Below, in pieces: positions 1 through 12,200 of a stretch of DNA of 64,000 nucleotides. Where the stretch lies: the NCBI GenBank assembly GCA_037389465.1, contig JAZARR010000059.1, forward strand, positions 7,029,001 to 7,093,000. Reading direction: 5' to 3'. The number at the start of each line of letters is the position of its first letter. Positions within the stretch are counted from its first letter, which is position 1. The notes under the pieces are model-generated. The model ran no database searches, was not told the origin of the DNA, and saw nothing but the letters and a program-made list of their open reading frames with translations. Source of the stretch: Baylisascaris procyonis (lineage: Eukaryota > Nematoda > Chromadorea > Rhabditida > Ascarididae). The position numbers and the translations under genes are program-made.

Positions 1-1428
1 TGTCCGATTCCATTTTGTGTCGCCTCCTGTCAGGTTGGTTTTTGCTTTATATGGTTGTGCGTGAGGAAATAATACAGTTCTGTAGATAACATATGTAGTT
101 GTTGAACGAGGAAGCCATAACACTCAAAAATCTTTTGAATTCAGTATTCCAAATGAGTAGGGGCATGCCTCGGATAGTTCTTAAACAACTCGGCGATGTG
201 CCGTTGAAAAGGCCTGGAGAACAAATAACGTAAATGTGCTTAACAGCAACTAGAATTGTGGATAAATTGAATTCACAGACACTGCTTTATAACAGCGATG
301 CAAAATATTTGAGTGGACTTCGGTGCACAATAGCTTCTTTCAGGATGTGGAACATTACTGCCCAAAATGTCGAAGGCTACTTGGCACCTATCGCCGTTTA
401 TGAGAACTTGTGTTAAATGCGCTTGCAAACTTACTGCATAAAAATGTTTTATGGATGTATACGTAATGAAAATTAACCACGGAGAAGTTGATAAACGAGT
501 GCAGATGAAAACGACTTCCATTCAATCGTTAACACTATTCTCTTCATTCGTTAATAAACGGACAAAGATTGATATGAGTTTATTATTTACAATTTTTTTT
601 CAGACAAAACGCTTTAGTATATAACAGAAAGCGAAGCAAGTTAATTAATTTCAAGTTGAATAGTCATAGTATACTTAAAATGAAATATCATTCGCACGTT
701 TTTCAGCGGAACTCCTCGAAGCGTTATAAGCCTTTTTCGCATTTGAGCGCTATGGTGATTAATCACATTGGAGTAGCAAATGCTTTATCGGATGTGTCAA
801 ATGTGGATGCACAACAACTGAGGACATTGAGTTTGTAACTGTAAGCGATAGCCGCAAATTGCAATGCATAAAACATTTCGCCACGCAACATTAAACAGTC
901 CAGAGTGACGACACCGGTGAGTAATAACCGCGTAGATACAAAAAGAACGACGCAAATATTGCTATGAATGAGTTTACATATTTTCGCGGCCCAAATGAAA
1001 TTGGAATTCATTAATATGCTATGATGGATAGAGCCACTGAGGAAAATTAACAGTAGTTTACATTGCAGCACAAAGAATACCTTCTTTTAGTACTGGAGTA
1101 CTTGACAGTGGAATATCCGTCAACAATTTTGCTCATCGTTAATCGGTAAGAAGGTTGTCAAGGGTAGGTAGGCAGCTCGTGAATTGTCGCTAAGGACTTG
1201 GCAAGTTCGAAACAGTAGGCAGGTGATTATTAAAATTGGGGTCTGCACTGTGGCAAAGATGCATAATTATCCTTATCCTTCATGCTGCATCATCCTGTTG
1301 GACTGTAATCCTCATAACTGCGTCCTCCATAAAACCTGCACTATCATTTTAAAGGAACCTAAGTCGCTTGGTTATAGCCCGCAGATAAATTATTTGTTTA
1401 ATCATTGGTATGGGAAGTACGCAGAAAT
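1..1428. other. Flank without recognised gene
   Basis: I see no supported gene here. Open frames are short on both strands and carry no convincing splice sites or protein motifs. The last part, near 1381-1428, is the 3' flank of the minus-strand TIL gene; I found no canonical AATAAA there. Confidence 0.5.
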
Positions 1429-2442
1429 TTAGCAAACAATATCGAAAACGAGGCAGTTTCTGTCGTCCCTGTTGAGATCGTACGAACATCCTTTCGGTAG
1501 ACTTGGCCTGGTTATTTTAGGGCATTTCACTGCGTTGCAATAACCGTCCACACAAACTGTTCCTCCTGGACATCTCAGATTAGCGCACACTGAAATTTTT
1601 ACTTTGTTCAGGAGAGAAGGGTCTTTTATTGTATCATATCCACTGTGCTGTGTTTAGTGCCTATTGACAGCTAAGATACACCTATCTGCTTAGCATAGAA
1701 CCACTGCTTATTATGAGTCGTAGCTCTCGATCGATTAGGGAACCAGAGGCTTCCGACAATCCACCGCTCCATTGCAGATTTCCCTTTCTTTTCCTCTCAT
1801 ATTGGAAGCATTTTGCAAAGGGCTACCTCCGCAAACCGACCATCTTCCTAGGAAAACAGATTCCTTGCAATTCAGCTTAGTTAACTGTTAATTTCTTTCG
1901 CTCAACCAAGTTCGATAATTTCGCACTCCTTCATTGGCTACTCATTCCTTGTTTTATGACGAGTGAGACAAGACCATGGCCAAATTGAAAAGAGGACAGC
2001 CTTCATCACGATGGAAGATATTAAAGGAACGGGTTTTCCAAAGACCTTTTAAGAAGCATCGTGCAAGAAGGCATACTTGAAGAGAACGGTGACAAAAGTT
2101 GAGTGGCGGTGACAACAATTTGATTGAAAATGATGCTACGTTAATATCACAATAAGACAAAACTATCACAGTATATAAGCAATTCGTCTAAGCAAAAAAA
2201 CTTACTGTCCCGGGCGATAGTGTTGCATTGTGTGACTGGCACGCATGTGATGTTGGTCATGCTCACTTGCACGTATGTGTCATCGCACTGACATGTGTGC
2301 ACACATGTTCGTAAACATGAGCGATGCAAATCCGAGCACGTATACGGACATGCAGATCCACACTCAACGTAGTGGCTGTTAGCACCACATGGTACCGGAT
2401 GCGTCAATACTCGCCGCCAGTGGCGTGTCCGGCGACAACTCC
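1429..2442 (-). CDS. Secreted TIL-domain (trypsin-inhibitor-like) cysteine-rich protein, 5' end unresolved
   Basis: Two exons are secure: about 2442-2206 and 1589-1429, minus strand. The first codes for a complete TIL-type module with ten cysteines, running from CGANSHYVEC to CVPVTQC. It ends at a strong GTAAGT donor in phase 1. The second begins after a TTTCAG acceptor in the matching phase and codes for a further cysteine-rich module (CANLRCPGGTVC, then a CxxGxC-like turn), ending in TAA. TIL modules are known in nematode serine-protease inhibitors and other secreted proteins; inhibition here is inference. The 5' end is not solved: a hydrophobic start (MFMAAVLIL) lies at about 2470-2500 with a GTAAGT donor, but its phase does not fit any plausible acceptor. 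Trypsin-inhibitor-like is the family name; the target protease cannot be told. Confidence 0.72.
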
Positions 2443-3084
2443 CTGCCAATTACCTATCACTTACTAAGATTAATACTGCAGCCATGAACATTCAGTGACG
2501 TACTCTTTGAGGATTTATGCATTTCCAGGGTACAACTGAAGTTCGAATTTTTCGAGTTTCCTTGGTAAATCTAAGCTTAGCAATTAAAAAAGATCATTTA
2601 TTCTGTTTAGTCTCCAATACTTTGATATAAAAACATTCACACTGTTCACTTCAACAGAGAATCAAAAAAGATGCGCAAAAAAATGGTTCTTAGCTTTTTT
2701 GGTTTCGAAGTGTTTCAAAAAAGTGAAAAGAAGACTTCTAGCCTTAGAATACATTGCTGCTGCAGAATATTTCTAGAAAAGGTAGAATCTTAGAAGTTAG
2801 AAGATATGGAATATTAAAATTTGGAGGAATTCGACTCGAAAAAACACAAGTGTCATTAATATTCGGAAAGTTTTTGGTAGCTCATTTGTGCACTTACGTA
2901 TCTGAAAAGATCAGATAGAACTGATTCAAAGAATTAAAACTCCGTTCTTGAGTTTTGTCCCATCAGCTTGAACTTGTTGGATCAATTGTTGCGAACATAC
3001 GGAAAGATTCTCGTCTACGTCTTTTCGTTTATTGTTAATGTTTTGTAGAATCAATGGAAAGTTTTTCCGCAGTCTCTAGATGGC
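2443..3084. other. Interval between the TIL gene and the four-Cys-module gene
   Basis: This holds the 3' flank of the upstream minus-strand gene and the unresolved 5' end of the TIL gene. A possible hydrophobic start exon for the TIL gene lies near 2470-2500 on the minus strand, but the splice phase does not close. Nothing else is recognised. Confidence 0.4.
3028..3033 (-). promoter_or_regulatory. Polyadenylation signal AATAAA
   Basis: TTTATT on the plus strand gives AATAAA on the minus strand, about 50 nt after the TAG stop of the four-Cys-module gene. This is a normal distance for a nematode 3' UTR. Confidence 0.5.
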
Positions 3085-4343
3085 CTAGGTCTCTTTCGAA
3101 CAGCTCGCTTTTGCACTAAACAAATAATCAGGCTCAGATATACCATTGCTCGGGTCGCATTCGAATCCATTAGGGCATTCCACAAACAAGCAAAGATTCG
3201 GTGGTAGGGTTATTGTAGAATCTTGTCTTCTGCAAAAAGAGCATCATTTTAGAGTAAGCTGATTCGAACATTGCTCATCAATGCAACCATTTTTCCAACT
3301 CTGTAATAAATTTTACATCCAGCTAGTGACAGATAGAGATAGGGACATTGTAGAATAAGCAGACATTTAAGTTTCTTAGAAATAGACATGAAACCCTATT
3401 AGAATTTTAACACAGCAGGTAAAAAGTTTGGCTGCTGGGTGAATAGGTTTACTTCAATGATAGCATGATAATCTATGTTCATGCCGAATTCTCTAAAACT
3501 ATCTGGTGTGTGTTCTTAGACTCCGTGTTAAATGTCCCACTCACGAAAATAAAAATTGACCAGCATCAGCAGCAAAAGTTGAAATGCAAACTTGCAAATG
3601 CCGGTGCTCGGTTCACATCTCATTTCCGCCTCGCAGATCACGTTTGAGCAAGCGTTCTTCTGCCCTCTCTCCGAAGCGCTAGTCGAAGAAACTTCTTGCG
3701 TTACTATGGTCGCTTCCATTTGCTGCTTACATTCACCTGTGAATCCGTCACATGACTGTCCCGCTGGACATTTCATGTCGTGGCATTTACTTGAAGGTAG
3801 ACGGCTAGAACGATAGCATACACCATCGTTGGGGTCACACGCAAAACCGTTGGGGCAGATGACGCCTTTGCATGATGGTTGTTCAGTATGCGGGATGTGC
3901 GCGAGTAACGGCACAATCTGACGGCACACTCCTGAGTTAGGGTCACATTTGGTGTTCTGTGGACAGAGTACGTCCGAGCAATTTTTCACATTTCTACGGA
4001 ACGGTTTTCTAAAGCGCACACAACGACCCGTATTCCAATCACAACCTTCTCCCTTGGCACAAACCACCCCCTCACATTTGTCTGCCGCAGACACATCCAT
4101 GGACCTGAGCGGAATACAGAGACCCGAGTTGCTTTCGCACGTTGTACCGTCACTGCAGTGGACGTGGTTGCACGCATCCTCAGAGATATCTGAGGGCTGC
4201 CACATGCGCCGACAAAAACCCCTTTCTGGATCGCACCGTTCTCCGATCGCACATATCGTATTCTCACAAATGAGATTTGATCGCACGCATGAGGTAACCA
4301 ATAATAAAAGCTGAAAAATGAGAAGACATAAATGAACAGACAT
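3085..4343 (-). CDS. Secreted protein of eight tandem four-cysteine modules
   Basis: Two exons, 4343-3592 and 3229-3085, minus strand, give 298 aa. The start ATG at 4343 opens a typical signal peptide (hydrophobic stretch LCLLIFQLLLLVTSC). A frame extending three codons upstream starts only with TTG, so the ATG is preferred. Eight modules follow the pattern C-x4-C-x5-C-x6-C, for example CENTICAIGERC and CSDVLCPQNTKC; the third Cys is often followed by DPNSG. The phase-2 donor (CAA|GTTTGC at 3591) and the acceptor TTTTTGCAG join in frame, and the second exon carries the eighth module. In that last copy the final Cys is replaced (NGIS). The pattern resembles follistatin-N-terminal or EB-like half-modules, but I cannot assign a family. 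The protein is probably extracellular with paired disulfides; binding partners are unknown. Confidence 0.85.
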
Positions 4344-4352
4344 TCTAAACAA
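4344..4352 (-). promoter_or_regulatory. Candidate trans-splice acceptor before the ATG
   Basis: On the minus strand TTGTTTAG lies one base before the start codon of the four-Cys-module gene. An acceptor immediately before the ATG with no exon upstream fits spliced-leader addition. This is inference from position and motif only. Confidence 0.4.
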
Positions 4353-4655
4353 GCAAGAGTATAGAAAAAGGGAGATGGCATTGAGATAATAAATTAAGGG
4401 TGAGGTTGGAGAGGATGGAAGGGGGGAGGGGAGGCGTGATTGAAATCAGCTATCCAAGTCGTCTAATTGGTAGAAACCGTGCACGGTATCCTTGCATAGA
4501 TCCAAAGATCACACGATTACTGCAATCATTTATAAAGAGAGACGCGCAAAACGTTTCATTCAGGACTAATTATATAATGTGCTGAAAAAGCACAAGATAA
4601 TGTACTGATCTAATCGAGTGTTTGACTGCCCTCTTCACATGAAACTTATTCTGCT

Positions 4656-4838
4656 TCAGAGTGATGTTTTATTGTTTGAGGAAACGATTTGCAATTTTGA
4701 ATTCACTAAAAAGTACGTTCGCCAAAGCTGATAGCAGTTCAATTCGATGTCACTCATATCAACAGTCGAAGGCGATAGAACAAGAGGAAGTAGGAAGCAG
4801 ATAAATATGCTCACCGTCTTTAAAAGATAAACCCACAT
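4656..4838 (-). CDS. Doubtful 60-aa ORF with signal-peptide-like start
   Basis: The ORF starts with ATG two bases after a TCATAG acceptor-like motif and begins with a hydrophobic run (MWVYLLKTVSIFICFLLPLV), followed by a short polar part with one later Cys. It sits just upstream of the four-Cys-module gene on the same strand, which would fit a local group of secreted genes. Against it, an AATAAA lies inside the frame about ten bases before the stop, and there is an in-frame GTGAGC donor-like site after the seventh codon. It may be the first exon of a longer gene or a chance ORF. No family is recognised. Confidence 0.22.
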   Translation of the reverse strand: MWVYLLKTVSIFICFLLPLVLSPSTVDMSDIELNCYQLWRTYFLVNSKLQIVSSNNKTSL

Positions 4839-5918
4839 AGCTATGAGACGAGATTACTTTCAACGAGTGACCGATGTGAGAATATGAAGGCAACTGGGAC
4901 GGTAGTTTGCACGACCGCCCATCTGTTCATCTATTTGTCTTGCGTTACCTATCGTTTTTGCCTGCTGAAATTGCTCCATCACGACGCCTCTTCCCATCGA
5001 TAGTTTCGACAGTGAGTCGTTCACAAAATTGAGGAACTTTTTAAAATATGTTCTTGAGTGAGATATTTGACCACACCGTTATGTTCTTACTCGAGAGTTC
5101 AATAAGGAAGTGGGAACGATTTTCCAGTATTAAATAGATGTTCAAAATACTCGACCGCAATAATCGACGTAACGATGTGAAAGACTGCAACAACCGACTT
5201 AACGATTTCAGAGATTTCATTTACATAGATGATCTAAAATTTCGGCGAACTCTACCAAAGAAGAGATCCTCTCTGCTCCATCAATAAACACACAAAGCAT
5301 TTTTTATATACTTTTCAACTTTTTTTAAACATAAAAACAGAAATATTATCATAATTTTTTCTCAACTGCAAACTCCCAACCCCCCTTCCCCCTTTCGCTT
5401 CTCAAAACGCATATAGTGAGGTCTGATCTCCTAAATGTACCAACGTCTACTTCTAGCATCCTCGCCCAAAATGTGCATTACGATGTGGGTGGGCCAGAAG
5501 TGCAAAACACAATTGCCAATGCAGCTCTTTGATCCTTAATGACCGTTAAAAGCAACAATTACAAATTTTACTATTGAGAGAGTTTCAGAGTTGCACATAT
5601 CAAGGGTAGCAAGTAAACATAATGTTCGTATTATGCACAAATCGAGAACAGTTGTTTGTGCAATTTTGGCATTATATTGTACAGATTGTAAATGCGGAAC
5701 TATCGTTGAGATGAGTTGTTTAGTGGAGACGCATTGAATAGTAAGCACATTACGTGACATCCACTCATCTCTTTTTCACATTGCCCATTGAGGTGAAATT
5801 TTTGAATGTGGTGCTCTGTTCGACTTCCGTTAATTGTTGTCACATGAATAAAATTTCAAAGAAAATATTTTATGCCGTAATCTCAAAATAAAATATCATC
5901 TTCAGCGATCTGGGATCA
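4839..5918. other. Intergenic interval
   Basis: AT-rich sequence with no exon that I can support. It separates the secreted-protein group from the 3' end of the coiled-coil gene at 5919. A minus-strand frame at 5536-5760 lacks an ATG, splice sites and any motif. Confidence 0.45.
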
Positions 5919-6143
5919 TTACTTTTTGTGCGATCGAAGTGTTGACGATAAATCCTCAATGGCACGCTCACGCTGAAAAATAAGAAAAGTGATAGCTCAA
6001 TGCAATTATTGGTTAGAAAAATTTCTAGCTCTTGACTAAGTGCTCCTGAACTTTCTTACTTGCGCTTTTTTCTTTTGTGTTTTTATGCCCTTCTTAGATG
6101 TCAGCAACTTTTTACATATAAATGGTAGACGCTATATATATAA

Positions 6144-6215
<72 letters not shown>

Positions 6216-9200
6216 CGCCTAGCGTTTAAACGACGCGAGGATCAAAACGACTCTCACCCCGCGAATCCTATCACTCGAAGCAGGAGGCACCCTGAGGATA
6301 TCCATAAAGACCTTGAACATCAAGATGCCTTGATGATGTAACATCGTGTTATCTTTTCAAGCTCTGATGCATCATGCGGGCTGCTAGTATCACGTCTCTC
6401 CGTCCTGCGTTGTTTCATATGCAACACTTTCAGTTTTATAACTGCACTGATTTCTTCATCACTATGTAGATAAAACCCAGTGCTTTACTTTGTTTTCTTT
6501 TAAATGTACTTTTCAAAACAATCTTTTTCTGCTCTTTGTTATCCAGGTGTTTCATTCCTCATTGATGTGATATTTGTTCTCAATTACAGTTTCATAATGA
6601 TATAAGTCACTTCGCGCAACAGAGCTTATGCTGTTCTTTCCTTTTTTCTTTTTTTCTTTTTTTTTGCATAAAGTGTTCGCTGTTAGACTGTTCTTCTTGT
6701 CGTGCTGCAAAGTTATTTCCATACTAGAAACTGCCAAAAATTTTATCCTGTCTAAAATCGTTCTTGAATTCGTTTTTTTTCTCATCAAAATTCTTTTCGG
6801 ATTGCTTCCCCTCAAAAACTTGAATCCGTTCCGTGATGCAAAGTTCTCGAGATCGAATTGCAAATATCCGCTCCACTCTCGAACGGCACATGACAATGTA
6901 TCTTCAGCCCCTTTATTCATTAAAACATTTTTTTAAATCTTAGCAGCTTCTAGCAGCATGCTTTTCATTGTTTGTTGAATGAGGGGAGGAGAAAATTGAA
7001 AGGATCAGGACCATTAAGGCAATAAGTAGAAGAAATTATGGCAGAAAGGTAGTAGTTTGGTGTCTTTAATTTTTTTTTAAATTTTTAACTAGGCTCTTCT
7101 TTATTAGCAACTCTATCCAGTCCTTCTTAATCAACTCTTAAATATGTTATATTTAAGAGTTTAAAATACACAACATCTTTACTACCTCCGTGCGAACTAG
7201 TACAACTTATTGAATAAGAAAAGCCCGTCCTGACCACGCAAACCGAACGTCGCTTAGCTCTAACTACTACTCCCTCATCTTTCAGAATTTTTGTAAGATT
7301 CTTGAAGTTTGTGTCATCTGGAGAATTTCAAAGGATCCTATACTTCTTCATCTTGCCGAACTTTTTTATCGTTAACGCCGTAGAGTTTGAGCCTCATGAA
7401 TTTTCAGAGTTCAACCCGTATGACGATGAAATCAGCTGAAAAACTAGTCTCAGCTGAAATCGTCGTTCAATTCAATAGGACTGAATTGAACGTAGGTTTA
7501 TTTGCTGTTAGATTGCCGTTCCCTTCGTGAGATCTGTGAAAACTTCACCTGTTGAATTTCGTCGTTGATTTTGCTATCGAGGACATTTTTGATAGTGGTT
7601 ACTGACTCTGCGAGTTTCTTGATCGCTACTCTGTTTTTGTTAATATCCACCTTCAAAGATTGAGATGAAATTAAATGAGCAAAAATATTTCTCAAGTTTT
7701 GAAGAATGCACCTATTAGGTCACCGGCTCATATTGACTTACTGCTAATTAAGTCATGTGCCGGTATTAAGGCACAAAAACATGTTAGGGGCCGCTGTGAT
7801 AGGCTCACTCGGAATAAACGGCGCCCGCATCGTATTTGAATGTGGAACACTGCCTAGCATGGTTGGTGAATACTGATGTGAGTGGTGTTTGACATCATGA
7901 GGATCTATGATAGAAGTATGAGGGAAGGCGCCTAGTAATCCGGTGATGCTGAACACCCCTGCAGTGGAGAATATAGGTGCAGTGATTTTGTGTGTCCTTT
8001 AGAAAAAAAAAAAAAAAACAGGCTAATCAGTTCATATTCAAATGGTATGAAATGTGTGAAATAATTCAGAGAGTTAAGTATTGGGTGGGAATCAAAAAAA
8101 GCTTCTCGTTTCTGTATTATTAACCTGCTACAACGTTCTTTGCGGCAATGCAAAAACGAGTTGGTTTGGTCCGCTGCCGCAGATTGCTGCCGCAGATTTG
8201 GTCCTACGAATCATACACTTTGATCACATAGAAGAACCTTACCGATGGAGATGTCTCGATTCCACATTGGTGAGATTTTCCAAGTTTATTTTCGAGCTCT
8301 CCAATAGCAGCAAGCCTTAAGTTGACGATAAAAGTTAGTGGGACCAGTCCAAAAATGGGATGGAAATTTTGAATAGTGATGCTGCTGGGATTCAAAAAAT
8401 GGTTGTAACAAGTGCACTTATGACATTGCAAAGTTCTCACAACTTTGTATCCTCAAAAATATCATATCCAGTACAGGCCGGTTTGATTCGGACGTCAGCT
8501 GATTTTGAAGGAAAGCGGAGAAGTGTCCTATCACGCATCCTAAATAGGTAACGAAAGGTTTCGGAGAAAAAAGTTTTCTGCTTGTTTGAAAGTGAACTGG
8601 AACGATCTGAATAGAGAATTCTTGCTATAAAAACTTCCACAATTTTCGGCGCAAAAACAGCGGGAGCCGAAAATTCTGTCTAGCATGATATATCATAGGG
8701 AAGGACCAATTTGCACGAACAACTCATTGCGATTTTTGAAGGGTTTCATGTGCAAACATCTGAAAGAGTTCTCTTGTGTTCGAAGTGATTCATCGTCATT
8801 GGAGCATACGAGAAGCAACGGAAAAAAAAACGAACACTTTATTGACATACGTTTCGTTTCCGTAGTATTAGGTCACTTGTTAGAGCATAAAGCGCATTTT
8901 CAGCAATCGAGTCTTACCACAGAATGCGCTTTTAAAATGTTTATGCATCGATAATATAACCTAAATTTCCTTGCGTAAAATTGTTACACCTATTTTTTCC
9001 ACTCTCCAAGAAATAATTCATCCTTGAACGATATGATCACCTCAACTATTTCAACATCCCTAGCGTCGAATTAGCTCTATTTGGTTTAAAGTCTTCCGAG
9101 TAAAGAATATCCTTCATGCAGTAAACTACCTTCAGCACTTCTTGTGCTCATTTTAAACTATACCTTTCTTCTCGCTCGCTGTCGATTCGCGTCTCCAGGT

Positions 9201-12200
9201 GATGTTTTATGTTGTCAGTTTTAGCCGACAACTCGTTAAGCTGAGTAAAAACATACCATTAAATATGTACTATAAGAACGGCTATGCAACAGAAATATAA
9301 TAGAGTTTTATGCAAATTTCATGCTAATTTTGTTAAAAGATTTTTCTCAGGAATAACTGTATCCATTTCAATGAAGTATCGTGCGTATATTTTAAGTTAC
9401 TCAGTTTCTCGTCGGTTTGTTTTTCCCTTATACTTTAAATATAGTTTCCTTATGTGGTGATTATTTGTTGGTATACGACGGAAATATCACGGTTAAATAT
9501 TTAATGCTCTCTCCAATAAAATAATTGGAGATGTAGCAAAGAAGGAATGACGATAATTTGACATTACTAACATCCTTAGGGATTTGTCGCTCAATCTTAT
9601 CGCGTAGTTGTTCATTTGCACTTTGCATACTATCTTTGATTTCATTTAGTTTATCCAATTGGGTCTTCAGCTTTTCAAATCGTTCAACTTCATTTGCACT
9701 TCGTACTTTACTGAGAATATCACGCTTCTCGCGCATAAATGCTGCAACATAATTAGTAACGCGTAAAACTATTGATGGCAAATTAAATTTCTCAGATCTA
9801 AACACAAAACAGGTGAAAATTTCTCATTCACAAATAATCCTAACAATTGGCCACTAATAAAGGAAAAAATTTGGAGTTTGAGAGAAATATTTCAGTTTCT
9901 TAAAGAAAACCTCTCAACTAAAATCGATAAAGACACTCGTGAGGTTTGTGCAACAGCTGAAACTTAAAAAAAAACTGCCTGTCTTAGATATGATGTAAAT
10001 GAATTGATTAACGATTCAAACATATGTCAACACCTTATGTTACAATGAACTTTTCTAGTCTAGCTAAAGAAACAGCCTAATTAAGGCATCCGTGGTATCT
10101 TAATAGCAGAGCATTCTCCATGGCAGATGAAAGGTCGAAGCTACGTTCCCGTCTGCAGACAATGTTCTCATCGGTCGTCAAAGAGTGAATTATAGTTTAC
10201 AAAATAATTCACTATATGAGGCGTTTATATGTTAACACCTGCTTGAATATCGCTCATTTTTTCCTCCAGTTTCAGCAGCCCTTCCATGCTGATCTTGTTC
10301 TTATCAGCCGCTATAGATTCCATTTCTCGGCGTACCTGGAACACTGGAAGAAGTAACATCAGGTGCGCACAAAGTGCTTTCATTGTAGATGTAACGGAAG
10401 CGCCCACCCAACTAACGGCATCACCCAGTGAATTTATTTTGCGGTTCCTAGGTGATAGCTAATGCGTCTTCTATTCTATAGTGAGGGGTTAATCGTTTCA
10501 CATACATAAGCTCACTGAAACCACAAAAAGGAATACCTACAACACACTGACTTCGTCAAAGCTCTGCATAACGATCAACGGAGAATAAAGACCAGTAGGT
10601 GTGAACGTCACTATATCCTAATCGCACCAAGCGATGGCATCTTGATACGAAAAATAGTCAGTATATGCATATATTTTTTACTATTTTATAAGCTTGCAAC
10701 GATTTTCTTTAAAAGATGCTATAGCTATGTTTTCTCCGGTAAAAAAAACCTTCCTTGGAGAAAAGTTTATTGTCCACATATTTTATTTCTCCATTTGTAA
10801 GATATATAGTTTGCAGCTTTCCCCCAGCTTTCTAAAACGAACGTATATTCGAGGATAAGGGATACATGTCTCATATATTTCACAAGTGACGCATATTCGA
10901 GAGAAAAATGAGAGGGAACGAGCGCACTTAAGCGCGAAATTATGGACAACGTATTCATGAAACTCTTCATCTGCCCGTTATTAACATATTCTTATGTGCC
11001 AAATTCTATAGCAATTTTTCGGGGCTCACTACCGCACTGCATCAGATAGCCAACTCAGTGTGCGCCATTTCGAAACGAAATATTGAACGCATCGAGCTCA
11101 TAGAATTCGCTTCGCCCGAAAAGACGCATATCCGAGGAATGGCTATGAAGAGAAGGAGACTGGGATGAGCGGGGAAGACGTTGCATTTTTGTCTCGTTTT
11201 GTGAGACGTAGGGACTGGACACCACTTGGTAACACCTTCTATATGTTCAATGAAATGGCAATCTATATTATTTGATGCTTGCTGACTTCAAAGTTGGGGC
11301 ACTGGACAAAGCAGCCCGTATTTTCAAATTTTCTGGTCCTATTCATAGGCTTGGAATAGGCAACTAGACCCGCAGGTTTTGATGAAAAAACTGAAGTTTT
11401 CGATCACTTCGTTCAACAAGTTGAATTCGGCTGTAGAGGTCTGATAGTCGAATGAATCAAGCAGTGCGGCCAGCCAAAAAACATTGCACTGATGTATTTT
11501 TAAAAGGCAAAAATCTGAACATACGGTATCAATGTCGAATGTAGGCAGCTTAACATTTCGTTTGCCAGCGTTAAGATCGTCTATAGTTTGCTTGAGGGTG
11601 AGGATATATTTGGTGACGCGATCATCTATGTCATTCGCTCTTGCCAACAGTCCTCTTTCGTGAGCTCTCCTATGGTTCAATTTCTTTCATTCATTGACTC
11701 CAGGGGCTTAAAAGTTTTCAAATTTTTTTGGAAAGCCGGGGCGCACATGTATATAGCAATCACATAGCAATAATACAGAGCTTCCCAGTGCAAAACATTT
11801 AAAAAAAATATAATTGTTAACCTCGACTGAATATCCGCCGTTATGATTTTGTCGATTTTTTTATTGCCTTCTTCAAGATGTGTTTCGAGTGCAGCTAACG
11901 CTTCATTGATTTTCGCAAATCGTTCTTTATACTTCGACTGATCGGCCTATTTCATAAACAAATTATTTTAAATGTAAAGACATTGGGTGATTTTTCTTGT
12001 AACTAAAGATTACAATCGTTCAGTAAATTTAGATGTTATATTAAACTCCCTCACCTTAACAAACTTACAACAGCAATTCGGGCAGACAAGCGATCATGCC
12101 TATCGGTCAGCACGTGTATTTTTATTTCAGTAGTTTATCTACCGATCAAGGTTACCCATACATGACAGTATAGAATAAAGGCGTTTCATTGGAGATTAAG

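Noticed and set aside
3949..4381. ORFs on the plus strand and in another minus frame over the eight-module gene
   Set aside because: They are shadows of the cysteine-module exon, which has a signal peptide, repeated modules and consistent splicing.
6040..6222. ORF ending in a long Tyr-Ile repeat
   Set aside because: The C-terminal half is translation of the TA microsatellite; similar ORFs at 52128-52374 and 62903-63133 were rejected for the same reason.
7498..7548. Read-through of the 7650 exon to TAA at 7498 as the end of the coiled-coil gene
   Set aside because: CAG|GTGAAG at 7549/7548 is a good phase-0 donor and joins to 5972, where a TTTTTCAG acceptor leads into another heptad-like exon; the read-through remains a possible minor isoform.
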